Shown: piece by piece, positions 34,980 through 47,456 of the stretch | Layout of the letters: each line of letters starts with the position of its first letter | How positions within the stretch are numbered: position 1 is the first letter of the stretch | Assembly (NCBI GenBank): GCA_036365455.1 | Contig: JAWQUS010000010.1 | Location: forward strand, 17,718,501 to 17,782,500 | From: Macrosoma leucophasiata | Taxonomy: Eukaryota; Arthropoda; Insecta; Lepidoptera; Hedylidae | DNA: 64,000 nucleotides | Reading direction: 5' to 3' | Position numbers and translations under genes: made by a program | Notes under the pieces: model-generated | Databases searched by the model: none | Seen by the model: the letters and a program-made list of their open reading frames with translations, nothing else | What the model was told of the DNA's origin: nothing

Positions 34980-37300
34980 ATAGATTGTAACTTAAATAAG
35001 TAACATACTATGTTTAAATTAAACAATTTTTGTAAAGATTTAGGTATTATTGTATATAGTATTAGGTAGTATATAAAATTTAAAATAATAATGGTTTAAT
35101 GTACGCTAAATGAATCCGTCAATTTCACTGATATTCGCAAAAAAATATTAGAATAATATTTTTCCATATCAAATAATAAGCCCAAGGTCTAGGATATCAT
35201 TTATATAGGTTGGACCTATGAGATTTTCAACCCTCTGCTTCTGAATTTGCACTTAAGTTCGCATAAACGTACTTACCTACTAGTATGATTGTGATATGAA
35301 ACTTTATGCTTGTTTCCCATCATACTGCGATCATTTGGTAGTCATCGTTCGTACGTCTTACGTGTTCGGAACGTTACCTTTACGTACGTACGTACCTACG
35401 CTACGTAGCAGTCTGTATTTACAGAAGGGGTGGGCAAAGTCCAACATCCAAGATCCCCAATTACGTTTTATGTCATGTGATTGACATCTCGGGGTGAATT
35501 AAACGCCGAGGACGACTAGAAAACTCTGAAAAAACAAAGCAAAATTATTAGTATTTTCCCCGCAACCCGATCTGGAGATATCGACAGTTACCCACTTGCG
35601 CTCACTTACCCACTGCGTTCAGTTACCCCAAGTGACTCTATTTGAAATCCTTACAATAAAGACAAATAAGTCACATACAAAATATAGTTTGTTTTTGTTC
35701 CCATTCCTCAATGTAATCTCCAATATAGCCCCTATATATAAAATCCACTTATTTTCTTTACACTTTTATGTCTGCGTTCTTGACACACATGTAAATGTGT
35801 GTACGTGTTGTGACAGACAGATAGTCATATAGACACACGAATGATCTATCTTTTTTATTTGAATTACGCAACCCTAAAAGTATTATTAAAAATATTTTTG
35901 TCTTATACGGGACCTTTCACATCGAGATCGACTCGTACGTACTTTGTTGATGATTTATACCTACTTACGGTATGCTATTCTTCCCCGTCGTGGTAGCCAT
36001 TGTTAGTTGTTGCAAGCTACCTACTTACCTAAATTAAAGAGGCTCTAAAAAGGCAATTAGGTGTAATATAAACAAATTGTTTGAAAGTGAATTGCGTTCA
36101 CACTTTAATATTATTAATACATAATTACAACACAAACAATAACCCATTAAAAGTTTCATGTATATTTTTCGCCAGAAAAAAAACTCATAAAGACTACATT
36201 TGTGTCAAGCTACGAATATAGAAGTGCTCATCAAGAAAGGAGATTGACCAATTTTGTATGAGAGTTCGCCCTTCTTGCGTCTCGACGGGATTACTCGCAC
36301 GCCCCCCTCCCGAAGCAAACATTCTGGTGTAACTATCTAGTGGTAAATTTACACGCGAGTTCCGCTACTAGAGCTCTATCGCTAGAAAAAAAATCATAAC
36401 TAAATACCAAACAAAAAAAATGAGTCTATGTTTAATGAATTTGGCTGGATTTGAAACCTTTAGTTACTACTGACTTACAGTCAACAGACAACAGACAAAT
36501 TAAGAATACCTGATTATATTCTGCTAGATTTTTTGTTAAAAAATGTTGTAATTGGTAACCAAACTTTTACACGTGCTCGGTAAACGGGTTTATGTAGGTA
36601 ATGCCGTGAGAAAGGGTCAGTATGTGCGAAGCACTAACGAGATACTAGCTAAATGCTTAATACGTACGCATGTAAAAATACATTTACTATCCGCTATTCA
36701 ATTTTTATATGTAAATTACCATTTTATGATAGCTCGTGAGAAATTACAAACAATTAAAACTATAATAGCTTTCGTGGACGTTATATTTTATAATCATAAC
36801 ATAAAATATATTCTTCCTGACGAGAGCTTATCAAAATTAATCAAGCGTATTTTAATTTTAACTCAGTACACGCAATATGTAAAGTTAGATGATTATAACT
36901 AAATGTTATCTGTCTGATATCTAGTAGATTTATAAACATGGGTTCGGTTGAAAATGTTTCAGAAACGGTGTTTTTGTTAATAATTCTGAACAAAATCGTG
37001 TCGTGCTTGTGTTAGTGACATGATGGCTTAATTGAATAAATTTATTGATCCCCGTTTAATTTAATTAAGACGGGAAAAGTAATTTAATTTGCTTCTTTTC
37101 ATCTTTAAATGCTATGCAGTTCAATTCGTTTTCTGTCAATGTTGATCCGAGCTAGGTTTTGTTTGAGGAAAAGTAGGTATATTGACATTCGCAAAAACAA
37201 CATTGACACTGGTTATCCCGAGCGAACTTTGTCTCTATATCAAATGTAATTTACTCAGACGTACCGAAAAATAACATAAAATTCGGTCAAGCTGATTCGG
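34980..37300. other. AT-rich intergenic DNA
   Basis: A short acgt run (35384-35397) is the only simple repeat. Frames such as 36552-36902 have chance-like composition. A small inverted motif lies at 36357-36380 (gcgagttccgctactagagc). Confidence 0.4.
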
Positions 37301-37354
37301 AAGACTTTGGTCACAAGTCAAAAACTTTTTACCGATGTGGAAATTGAACCGAAT

Positions 37355-37525
37355 AGTAGTAACACACGTCCGGATTTGGTACGGAGTGGACAGCGGATTC
37401 GGTACGCTCCCAACCAAATCTGGGCGTGTGTAGAGGAGTCCTGCGGACATAATAATTATTAATCAAGATGTGATGCGGTCTGCTTGCGCGGATTTGGTCG
37501 GCGGACCGAATCCGCACGACCAGCG
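37355..37525. repeat. Cluster of GCGGATTYGGT motifs
   Basis: cggatttggt and variants occur about five times in both orientations, ending in a hairpin gcggatttggtcggcg / gaccgaatccgc at 37489-37514. Possibly the subterminal repeats of an unidentified DNA transposon. Confidence 0.35.
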
Positions 37526-38142
37526 GTCGTTTGTTACTAAGATTTTTAGATTGATGTCAAACTATGACATAATGTTTATGCACCGTAGAACTTAATAAAG
37601 GCACTAATGGGTGACTATAACCAAGCTAATTTTATGTGTTTCGCTTCTCCGGACACGGTAGATATTGTAGGTCCATTCCAGTATGCACTTTTTTGCGGTT
37701 TATAACTTATTTAAATCAAGTTAAGAACTACATAACATTACGTAAATTTGCCCTATATATACCTACAGTACCTAGCTAGTTTACAAAATTGTAACTAACA
37801 TAGGTAAACAGCTGCAATGATTCTATTCAAATTTACTAATACGTGAATTTGTTCTACGAAGAGATTTACATTCATGTCACTTCGATTGTCTTACTTATCT
37901 ACCCTGAATCTGTGTTTATATTATTAGAACGGCGTGATCCACGTCAAAATAATGTCCTTATTAGACTACAAAGCGAGCTTTCAAAGAATCCACGACAAAA
38001 AAATGACAAAAATATCTACGCCGAACCGAGATTACACGAGGAGAGCAAGGCCATCTGTGGATATTGAGACCATCTCACACGAGATAGCTTATCGGTCGAT
38101 CTCGCCTCAGATTTTGTGAAGAAAAAGCGAAAGAAAAGGCCT

Positions 38143-38152
38143 CTATTTATAG
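38143..38152. promoter_or_regulatory. MEF2-type site CTATTTATAG
   Basis: A perfect match to the palindromic MEF2 consensus in a moderately GC-rich, repeat-free stretch (about 37990-38270). A CCAAT lies downstream (tgtccaatg). Motif only. Confidence 0.25.
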
Positions 38153-38640
38153 ACGGAGAGCCATAGAGTACGGAGCACGCCACAATCGCATTAGCTCGGC
38201 GGCTGTCCAATGCAACGATGATTCGAGTTTCCTTTGTTTATGGTGGCAGACATGTGTCAAAGTTCGATTGGAATTTAAATTCGGCTCCTTTGTTAGAAAG
38301 TTTTTTTTGTTGAGTTGTAAACACGGCACGGTGATGTTCCAATTTGGTTACTGTCGCTGATGGAAGGTTGGATCTATGACTTCTCTCGTAGCTCACTTGA
38401 TGTTTTTGACGTCGGTATGCCGTATGAATAATTACGAATCATGTTCCGAACGGGCCGCTATTACATGTTGTGTTAAACGGGACTATATTTACACGGTGAA
38501 ATTTTAATCATTTTAGACTTTAGACTCGAAAATCTAGAACTCGGTATCAATAACATAACATTGTACAAATCTTTTTGTTATTGTTATATTTTTATTTTTT
38601 CGCAATATCGTTAGTAAATTTAGAAATTGAAAAAAAAATG

Positions 38641-38730
38641 AAGCGTATGTGGGCTTTAGTAGTGGTAGCGTGCCGGCAAGGTTCAATTCCTGTCCAAAGT
38701 CAAATTTTTCTTTGCATTTTTTTCATAATT
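38641..38730 (+). mobile_element. Degenerate tRNA-SINE fragment
   Basis: gctttagtagtggtagcgtg, aaggttcaattcctgtcc and aaagtcaaatttttctttgc parallel the head-to-tail junction of the SINE relatives at 20632 and 54440. Confidence 0.45.
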
Positions 38731-38769
38731 TTTTTTTGTATTCTTTTTGAATGTCAACTTTTTTAACTT

Positions 38770-40050
38770 AATTAATATTCATTATGAAATAAAGGAAAGC
38801 CTTGTCTTACTTTTTTCATCATCGAATTGGATTGTATCAATCGTTTCCTTGATTGATACAGAGTTCAGGATTTCCAGGTCTATAACGTTTTTGATTCTCC
38901 GTGTAAAATTAAGTCTATAGGTGTCTATATAATTATTTGCTAAAGTCGGTACTCCAAAGCCAGCGTAGCATCTGCTAAATTACCAAACTCAAAGCAGTGG
39001 GGACAGGCACAAAGCGACTACCATTTTGTTCCGACACTTTTCAAAATTGGAACGTGACGGTTGCAAGCGCTGCCAGCCAGAGACAATGATATGAAAAGGA
39101 AAAATGTAAACGGACCTATTTTAAACAGAGGCATTGCGACGACTAATATTTTATATCGCATATTTTGCGCATGCGATTATTACTAGTTTTAATATTGGGT
39201 GGTTAGGTGTTAGGGTTGAGAATGGCCTGGCGCTGCAGATTTGTTTACGTCGTTGCAGAACTCCGGCCCGTTAATTTAAAAGTGCGTTCTCTTGAACCCT
39301 TTCAGAGGTATTGTATCTTTGTGCGCTTTGTACGAGAGATGGTTTATCTGAGTCGCGGGGTACATAAGTGCTGTTTTTTCATTCCGTAATGCTTTTACAT
39401 TTCAAAGGGGTTAAATGTTATTCAGACTGGCTGCCCGCTTAGAAAACGTGTGGGTATCATGGGGGCCGAGTAATACCTACTTATTCGGTTTTCAAATGGT
39501 AATCGCTATAATTATTCTTAGTTGTATGTTTATAAGCAACGATGTTGAGTTATGTTACACCTATGAGTGTATGCGTCATGGATTGGATTTAGATCAGTAC
39601 AGTTCAACACAATGCTTTATAAACTGGACATCTTTTACTTCCTCAATTGTATTTTAACTTCTCGTTTACCTTACATTTTTCTTATTTCTGTTATATTTAA
39701 ATAAGGATTCAAAACCACTTTAGTCCAGATTGGTGAACTTACTTTGCCGCTTACCACTTCAATTTTACTTACCCAAGTTAAAAACTAACCAGAATAATTT
39801 TTCACATGTAATAATGAAGATGGCTTCATTAATTGATCATTCAACCCTTATTTGTTGTTAAGATTTCACATATCTACCAGGGTAACGTAGTGGTAACAAA
39901 GTGGTAGCAAACTATTGAACTTGTATGGGAGAAAGACACTGCAGTATCGTACAAGTTAATTGGATATGAATAATAATATAAAGTTGCTGCACCTGTAATT
40001 AGGTTGGTGGATACCTACTTTGCTGCAATCATGTAGTAACGCATCGACAA
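38770..40050. other. Intergenic DNA, no gene recognised
   Basis: Frames at 39207-39389 and 39415-39657 lack family features. A weak tRNA-like piece (gtaacgtagtggtaacaaag) lies at 39882. Confidence 0.35.
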
Positions 40051-40058
40051 AAGTTTTT

Positions 40059-40563
40059 ACTGGTGGTAGAGTTCCAGTGTACGAGCTACAGGGCGTAGGC
40101 ACCACCGCATTACCTAATATACTTGCCGCTGTAGCGTTCACTACATTAAGGCGCCAACTAGTGGAATACAATGAAACCTTACAGTACTTGTCTAGTACGA
40201 CAGATGGCGTGCAGTCAAATTACATCGCACATACGAAGATTTCTCAAGAGTTGGCATATATACAACTTCCCAACGTCTACCGTTGGGCCGCGGCCCGCCA
40301 GGCGCTACCACCTCGCCTGATTGGAGGATCCTCCCTTTTCGTCGGAGGAACATTTCCACCCGTTCCTCCACACCGCTAAATGGTAGTGTTCAACACTATC
40401 ATGTTCCGGTCAGGTGGTAATGTACGGCCCTGTAATTTCCGGCACAGAGGCATAACACCCTAGGCTTCAGGAGTGGCAACGGATCTGCATTTTGACCTTG
40501 GGCTTTGTGTTAACATCAATGTAAACTACATGCTTGTTTGCCACTTCCATTACTTAAAAAAAA
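40059..40563 (+). repeat. Family A repeat interrupted by a 247-bp insert
   Basis: 5' part 40059-40130 and 3' part from 40378 onward form one family A copy. The insert 40131-40377 ends in ccgct, also present at the left junction (40126-40130), giving a 5-bp flanking duplication. Confidence 0.65.
40131..40377. mobile_element. Unclassified 247-bp insertion
   Basis: A GC-richer segment (ccgttgggccgcggcccgcc, ggaggatcctcccttttcgt) between 5-bp repeats. No inverted ends, A-tail or tRNA-like boxes are evident. Confidence 0.45.
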
Positions 40564-40768
40564 GTTAGCTGATAGTACGAGTAGGTACCTTATACTGCCG
40601 TCAAGAGTCTTTATAGGTTAGTAGCTAAATCGTAACGTTATCATCAGGATTTTATAAATAGTGTTTATGACCACTTTCCATCAGATGGCCTTTCTATCAT
40701 CTAACTGATTTAAAAAAATGCACATAGTTATATTTTTTCACAATTTTTCTACAACATTTACAAATAGG

Positions 40769-41086
40769 CAGTGCCGGATAAAGCCGGTGCGGGGCCCGTA
40801 GCAAATTTGACCACGGGGCCCTAGAGTTACATTGCCTACTGAAATTTAGGATGTAAATAAAACAACATTTACGAAAAGGAATCGAAAACAAATTTAGGGG
40901 ACTCCCCCTGTAAGTATTGTGGTATTGCCAACTTGCAACATAATAATATAGGTAATATAATTAGTGGTCAACGCACCCTTTGAGAATAGCTAAGGTGTAT
41001 TACATATTTGGGCACAGGCACGGGAACCCCAATGGCGCGGGGCCCGTAGCATTTGCTACTCCTGCTATATGGCTAATCCGGCACTG
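40769..41086. mobile_element. hAT-type MITE with perfect 8-bp target duplication
   Basis: Ends cagtgccggataaagccggt and ggctaatccggcactg. Flanks caaatagg at 40761-40768 and 41087-41094 are identical. Sister of the split copy in intron 2 of the cuticular protein gene. Confidence 0.85.
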
Positions 41087-41217
41087 CAAATAGGTATAGG
41101 ATTCAATGAAGAAAAAATAAAGTGATGCACCTAATTGTTTAGACAGATTATTACATGTAAGATCTCTGTCTACCAACAAAGTATATATACTACTTTGTAC
41201 TAGGTATTACTGGTATT

Positions 41218-41508
41218 ACTGGTGGTAGAGCTCCAGTGACGGAGCTCGGGGCGGGCGTAGGCACCACCGCATTACCTAATATACTTGCCGCTAAATGGTA
41301 GTGTTCAGCACTATCGTGTTCCGGTCAGGTGGTAATGTACGGCCCTGTAATTTCCGGCACAGTGGCATAACACCTTAGGCCACAGGAGTGGCAACGCATC
41401 TGCATTTTGACCTTGGTCTTTGTGTAGGTGTCTATAGGCTGCAGTCATCACTTAACATCAATGTGAACTGCATGCTTGTATGCCACTTCCATAACATTAA
41501 AAAAAAAA
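41218..41508 (+). repeat. Family A repeat, full length
   Basis: Near-consensus copy from actggtggtagagctcc to the A-rich tail. Confidence 0.75.
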
Positions 41509-41519
41509 GGTACATTAAC

Positions 41520-42150
41520 AAACACTAGTAATATGTTAGGAGTATGTGAGGTAGTTTGTGATTAGCCATTAATGCTTAACACTTGCTAGATAGTGTTCGC
41601 CCGATTTATGGGTGTCGGGTTTGCTGTGTAAATCACCGAGGGCGCGGCTAAGTTTGTCTTGCGATGTGCTGGAGTGCTAGACCTAGATTTTAATACATGT
41701 TAGGACATACACGATAGTATTTTACATATTATTCATGAATTCGCTGCCTAACTTCAAATTCGTTTTTAAAGGCTTTCAGTGGGGTTCAATACAAAAAGAG
41801 GGGTACAAAAAATTCGATGGTAAGGGGCAGTAACCAATTTTAACTTTTCATTTCAGATTCTAGGGAAGGAATAGGGAAGGCGGGTGGGGTGTTATGACAC
41901 TGAACACCAATTCAACTGAAATACAGGGTCATAATACCTCACTCTTACGCGTAGGTATTCTACCCTGAAAATGAACATGTGTTCATACTGCACCTATGCA
42001 TATACCCCCTGTTTACCTATATTCGTTGTGCCCCAGATGGCGAGCTTTAGGCCAGGCATCAGATATACCTACCTATCTGTGTAGATGTATATTTCGACGG
42101 TTCCTTTGACAATATGCATCTAGGATTTAAATAACAATCTTAAAATATTT
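41520..42150. other. Intergenic DNA, nothing recognised
   Basis: Mixed composition with no repeat end or plausible exon. Confidence 0.4.
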
Positions 42151-42153
42151 CAA

Positions 42154-42344
42154 TCTATAATATAAAAATAAGTCGGGTTTTCCTTCCTGACGCTATAACT
42201 CCAGAACGCACGAACCGATTTCTACGGTTTTGCTTTCGTTGGAAAGGTCTCGGGCTCCGTGAGGTTTATAGGCTTATAAAGAAAATTCAGGAAAAATATT
42301 TATAAAACGACACCCACGCAGGCGAAGCCGCGGGCAACAGCTAG
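42154..42344 (+). mobile_element. Helitron-like element
   Basis: TC start (tctataatataaaaataagt) after A. The 3' end gcgaagccgcgggcaacag-CTAG lies before T. The middle (ctccagaacgcacgaaccga) is a variant of the 'aactgctggaccgat' type. Confidence 0.6.
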
Positions 42345-42910
42345 TATTTTTATAAATAACATTTTATACTACTGACGAATAGGGAGTTGATCGCTGACGG
42401 TTCTGTACAATTTAGCATAAACAACTATTTTCATGATATTATTTTTTCATAGTTTTAGGCCCAGCAGTTTTCAACTTACAGATTTACTTGTGATTTAGGT
42501 AATAAGGATTCAGTTTTTCCAGGAAGCCTAAAAACATATCTATCTGCACGCCTGCATTTTCCGTAGGGGTAGGCTGAGATGATATATGTGCATATTGGCA
42601 GACTTTAAAGGGTGACATGACATGACTGAGCATGACAGTGGGAAATTACAAATATAAAATTAAAGCGAATAACAACTGATACGTTGATTAATATGTCAAA
42701 GTAAACAAAAATAAAATCAATAAATGTCCAAAAATACTTTATAATTAAAATAGATATTAACAGCATCTTCCATACCTACTCTCGCTTACAAACGGCAAGA
42801 TACGAGAAAAAAAGAAAAAAACCTGGAAACTATACACTACACAACCACACACTCATATTTAAAATAGCGAACGGGAGTGGTTATTTATTCGTTATTTATT
42901 TAAAAAATAT

Positions 42911-43197
42911 AATGGCCACTACTACTACCCTGAGGTCCTGGGTTCGATTCCCGGGTAGGGGGTTATCAGAGATAATGGTGAAAAAGCCTTTATCTCTGGT
43001 TCTATTGGGATTTTTCCATTTTCTGGAAATTTCCCAGTACCTCAAAGTTTGGTAATGTGCCCGGAGATGTCAACAGGCTCGCCACCTGTTACATGGACCA
43101 AAAACGTAACCGGCGAATCGTGGGTGTTTGCATGTATGCTTGAATGCACGCATTTACCTCTGCCTACCCCTTCGGGGATTACAGGCGTGAAGTTACG
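42911..43197 (+). mobile_element. SINE family B, slightly 5'-truncated
   Basis: Lacks the first bases and A box of the head but has ctgggttcgattcccgggta. The exact 14-bp flanks tatttaaaaaatat lie at 42897-42910 and 43198-43211. Confidence 0.85.
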
Positions 43198-43385
43198 TAT
43201 TTAAAAAATATTATAAAATAGAGACAGACACAACATAGAGTTACTATTAAGATACCTAGTTATGGAAAAAATGTTGCACCTATAACACTTTACACAACGA
43301 TGACGAATGACTTTTGATTATATCATCAATGTGTAAAATTATTGCAGCATACGGTTACCTATTCATTCTGGGTAAAAGAAAGGTA

Positions 43386-43750
43386 GCGCGCATGGCCCAG
43401 CGGCTGGTGTAGATCGTAAGCGATCTGCTCGGTTAAGCACTAAGGGCGCGGTCGGGTAGTGTGATGGGTGACCGCTAGTGGCAAATTAAATGCGCGTTTC
43501 CGTGCTTCGGAGGGCACGTTAAGCCGTCGGTCCCGGTTGCTATCGATGGATAGCAGTCGTTAAACCTTGTCGGAGGCCTTATGGGCGGTTTGAAAACATC
43601 CGACAGCGGGTTGGCCACTAACCCACCCACCTCCACCAATCCGCATTGGAGCAGCGTGGTGGAGTAAGCTCCAGGCCTCCCCCCAAAAAGGGGAGAGACT
43701 CGTGCCCAGCAGTGGGACGTATAATGGGTTGCCATTATTATTTATTATTA
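43386..43750 (+). mobile_element. 5S rRNA-like SINE
   Basis: Full-length copy. cggttaagcactaagggcgc, ggtcgggtagtgtgatgggt and gaccgc follow the 5S control region. Flanks aaaagaaaggt (43374) and aaaaggaaggt (43750) differ by one base. Confidence 0.75.
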
Positions 43751-44370
43751 AAAGGAAGGTTACGAAATGTATATCTACAGGATTATGTACCTATAAGATA
43801 ATATGATACCTGAAGCTTTAATAAGTTTCTAATAGGTATTTTATGACGTCGCTTATATGACCTTAAAAAATTGTAAAAAAAACCATATTCATTTTTTTGT
43901 AAATAAGTTATAGGTAATTGAATACAGGCAACTTGTTACCAATTGACATTTTAAGTGAGTAATTGCTTTCGAATAACAATTATTACTTAAACACGACGAT
44001 AAGCGATTAGGACCGTAAAATATTCTACAAATATTCTACAAATTTCTGTCAATAAATGTAGGTACAGCAATCTTCTGAGATATAACTTAACACTATAAAA
44101 TAAACAGTTTGAAAATAGTTTATTTTAATTTCGGGGAGCACTTCCGTGTTAATAGTAGGTAATTATAAATAGTACAGTAGAAAGGTACCTATAGCTGACT
44201 TTTTAAGCTAACCTAAAAGATCTAACATGGCTTAACGGATAGGTCTGCATTTTGAGCGATAGGTAAACGTCAAACGGTTTCACGTGTCTCCTAAAACAAA
44301 CGCCCAAGAATTTGTTTCTTTTTAATGTCAAGTGGCAAACGAGCACACAGTTTATACAGATCGTAAGTTT

Positions 44371-44464
44371 TTTTTTTGTCATGGAAGTGGCAAACAAGCA
44401 TGCAGTTCACATTGATGTTAAGTGATGACTGCAGCCTATAGACACCCACACAAAGACCAAGGTC
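44371..44464 (-). repeat. Family A repeat, 3' third only
   Basis: tgtcatggaagtggcaaaca to acaaagaccaaggtct, then unrelated sequence. Confidence 0.65.
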
Positions 44465-44729
44465 TAATAATATTCTTTACTAGGTACTTAGGTGTACCTT
44501 GATGTTAAGTAGAGCTTACAAGCATATTCATAACAAACTGTTGTGGAATCGTAATCAACGTTATCGAGAAATTATTGAACTAAACCAGTTTTATTACATT
44601 ACATTAGGATTGACGTGGCTCTTAATAATTATTTTAAAAACCCATGTAATTCACTCTACATATAGGTACAAATCTCCACTGTTATTTTAGTCGCGTGGTA
44701 CTCTATATTTACTGTAGCAGGGAATTATG

Positions 44730-45412
44730 GGCAATTAATCTCGATGTACTGCAATATGAAACCGAGCATCACCGGGCATCCATAACAAAATACAAAAATG
44801 CCTCCATTGTGAGCGTCTCCCGCCATCCATCAAGAACGGCGCGAGCGCGTCGACTGACGCACACCACCGTACTCGCCCGCCCAAAAAGAGAAAAAGAAAA
44901 TTTAAAAAGAGAACACTCCCATTGTAGGCTCCGGGTCCGCCTTCGTCGGCCGCCCGTCGGCCGTTCTGGCCAATGGGAGGGCTCGGATCGTCGAGCGGCG
45001 GCCGGCGGCGCCGAGCGCGCCCGAGGGCGGCCGACCGCGCGTTCACAACAAAAAGTGAGCCGACAGGTTTAGTGTCGGGTAGCGTCCCAACGACGCCGCT
45101 TCACGTGCCGCGGTCTGGCCTCACGTCGCCGCGCCGCGCTTGCGCACTACATCAACTATATTTTCATTCAAAACATCGTTATCCCGATCTGATTCGTTTC
45201 AAAACTCCTCGTACTATTATCGATTGATCGTACCACTTGTGAGCTGTGATACACGAGAATTTTATGCGATAATACAATGAAAATGAACCTGCGGACGGCA
45301 TGGAGCATATGATTACAGTGTGTTTTTACATCGGCCCAGCGTTAACAGTGATAATTAGTGATAGTGATCGACATTTATGTGATACGCTACTGATAAGGAC
45401 AATTAAGGTATT
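44730..45412 (+). promoter_or_regulatory. CpG island, candidate promoter and non-coding first exon
   Basis: The most CpG-dense part of the window (about 44820-45150). It has a CCAAT box (ggccaatggg, about 44968) and an NRF1-like cttgcgcact. Downstream, 45160-45412 is unique sequence with only a tiny upstream-type ORF (ATG AAA ATG AAC CTG ... TGA near 45278) and it ends ggacaattaag|gtattt, a possible splice donor. I infer a 5' UTR exon of a gene whose coding exons lie beyond the window or far downstream. Long frames crossing the island are by-products of its GC content. Confidence 0.4.
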
Positions 45413-45419
45413 TTTTTCA

Positions 45420-46655
45420 ATTTAACTTATCTGCACACGCTTAAAAATATTGGGTAGAGTCATATGAGGAAGACAAATAGATCATAAAGAAGGTGTGTTT
45501 CTAAAATCCCCAATTTAATAAATTCTAAAGATATTCTGTATTTTAAAGAGATACTAAATATACATACAGTACAGAACGATTTAAATTTATTAAAAAAATA
45601 AATTTTTAATACAGATATACCTACATAGTAGTCATAGTCACAATAATTGTACCTAAAGAGATTCTATCTTTATACAACAGTGTAATTATACACACACATT
45701 GACATATATTTAATTTTTTCATCCATTCCACCGTACAAAATGTATCCTGTTAATTAAACGATATAAAAGAATAGGTAAGATGTTATAGAAAGTGGCTCTA
45801 CATTTACAAAGCCGACGGTAAACATTTATTATTAAATGCGGTGTCTTATAAAACATCAACTAACTAGATACTGCATTTATTAAATTACAACAGTATTAAA
45901 ATTATATTTATAAACCACCTTCAAAGAACTCTACATTTTCGTAAAACAGTGTTATAAAATAACCAATGAAAAATTTTATTCACGAATTTATTTGCAAAAA
46001 TTTAGAATACAAAAATTTATGTGTTTAATGAATGTATTTTATCGGAATACCATTTTGATCCGATTCTGTTTATTTATAAAAATAGATTTTACCGTAAATT
46101 ACTGGCTACGACAATTACTTACCTATATTAGACACTTTTTGTTTCACTAATTTAATTGTTAACTAGTGAAAGTATGTACCTACCTACCTAAATAATTACA
46201 ATATACCTACCTATCTAAATTATGACAAAAAAAAAATCAACTCTGCCTTTTTCTATACAAAAGACATAGACGTGTGCGTCAGCAAAAAAATAATTATAGG
46301 TACACCTATGCTGTAACCTAAAAAGTTAGTATTTTTCTTTTAGTGGGCAATACAAACGGTTTACCTATAGCCTAATATTAAATAACCTTGGCAACCAAAT
46401 ATGATACCCCCATTTTGTAAAGTCCTATGTTCAAATTCAATTTTAATGGAATATAACTCTTATTAGATAATAGGTAGGTATTTATAGGTATCTCTTGCCT
46501 ACTTTACGATTATGGTTCCATAAATTTTTATTACAAACTTTGAAATAGGTATGACTATAATAGGTTGTATTATGCACCTATAAGGTATGGTATATTTATA
46601 ATACTTTGATTTGGAGACAAGGCTTTGGATGAAATTTCACGCCATTAACTGGATT
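45420..46655. other. AT-rich DNA, no feature recognised
   Basis: Would be the start of the intron if the first-exon reading of 44.7-45.4 kb is right. Confidence 0.4.
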
Positions 46656-46658
46656 AGA

Positions 46659-46829
46659 TATGTACGGCCCTGTATCTTTCGGCACAGAGGCATAACACCT
46701 TAGGCCTCAGGAAAGGTAACGCATCTGCATTTTTACCTTGGTCTTTGTATGGGTGTCTATAGGCTGCAGTCATCACTTGACATCAATGTGAACTGCATGA
46801 TTGTTTGCCACATCCATGACATTAAAAAA
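46659..46829 (+). repeat. Family A repeat, 5'-truncated
   Basis: tgtacggccctgtatctttc to gccacatccatgacattaaa. Confidence 0.65.
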
Positions 46830-46860
46830 ATAAGTAAACGTGTGTTACATTTTTTATTGT

Positions 46861-47013
46861 TATGAAGTGGCAAACAAGCGTATATATCACATTGAAGGTA
46901 AGTGAATACTAAAGCCTATAAACATCTTACTTAGAAATAAAATCAATGTTATGTAGTTAATGCATTGATTCTCGTTAGGCCTAAGTTGTTATGCTTCTGT
47001 GCCGGAAATTACG
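46861..47013 (-). repeat. Family A repeat, degraded
   Basis: gaagtggcaaacaagcgta at one end and gttatgcttctgtgccggaa at the other, in opposite orientation to the neighbour at 46659. Confidence 0.55.
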
Positions 47014-47193
47014 GGGACGTTTATACCTACTTATTAAAGATTTTTATCTTAGTCAACATGTGGCATATGCATTATGTAGTGGTTGGTAACTATCAATGCA
47101 GGATTATGGTAGATATTATAGCAAACATTGACTCTACCATTATCACTGTCCCTATAATCATGTGATCATGAACAGTGCATCTGGGTTTTTTAA

Positions 47194-47456
47194 TGTTATA
47201 AAAGCAGCAAACAAGCATGCAGTTCACATTGATGTTAAGTGATGACTGCAGCTTATAGTCACCCACACAATGACCAGAGGTGAAAATGCAGATGCGTTAC
47301 CACTCCTGAGGGTAAAGGTGTTATGCCTCTGTGCCGGAAATTACAGGGCCGTATATTACCACTTGAATGAAACACGATAGTGCTGAACACTAACATTTAG
47401 CGGCAAGTATATTAGGTAATGCGGTGCCTAGGTACGCCCGCGAACTTTTGATCTAC
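47194..47456 (-). repeat. Family A repeat
   Basis: gcagcaaacaagcatgcagt to gcggtgcctaggtacgcccg. The final hairpin end is missing. Confidence 0.65.

Noticed and set aside
36552..36902. 116-codon plus-strand frame
   Set aside because: AT-rich, lysine, isoleucine and leucine-heavy text with no motif, splice context or codon bias to support it.
43386..43750. 5S rRNA gene
   Set aside because: Only the internal control region and 3' part of 5S are matched, and the element continues into a LINE-like tail with a target duplication.
44695..45072. 125-codon plus-strand frame and 103-codon minus-strand frame in the CpG island
   Set aside because: Long frames in several phases are expected from GC-rich sequence with few stop codons; the translations are arginine-rich and show no domain.
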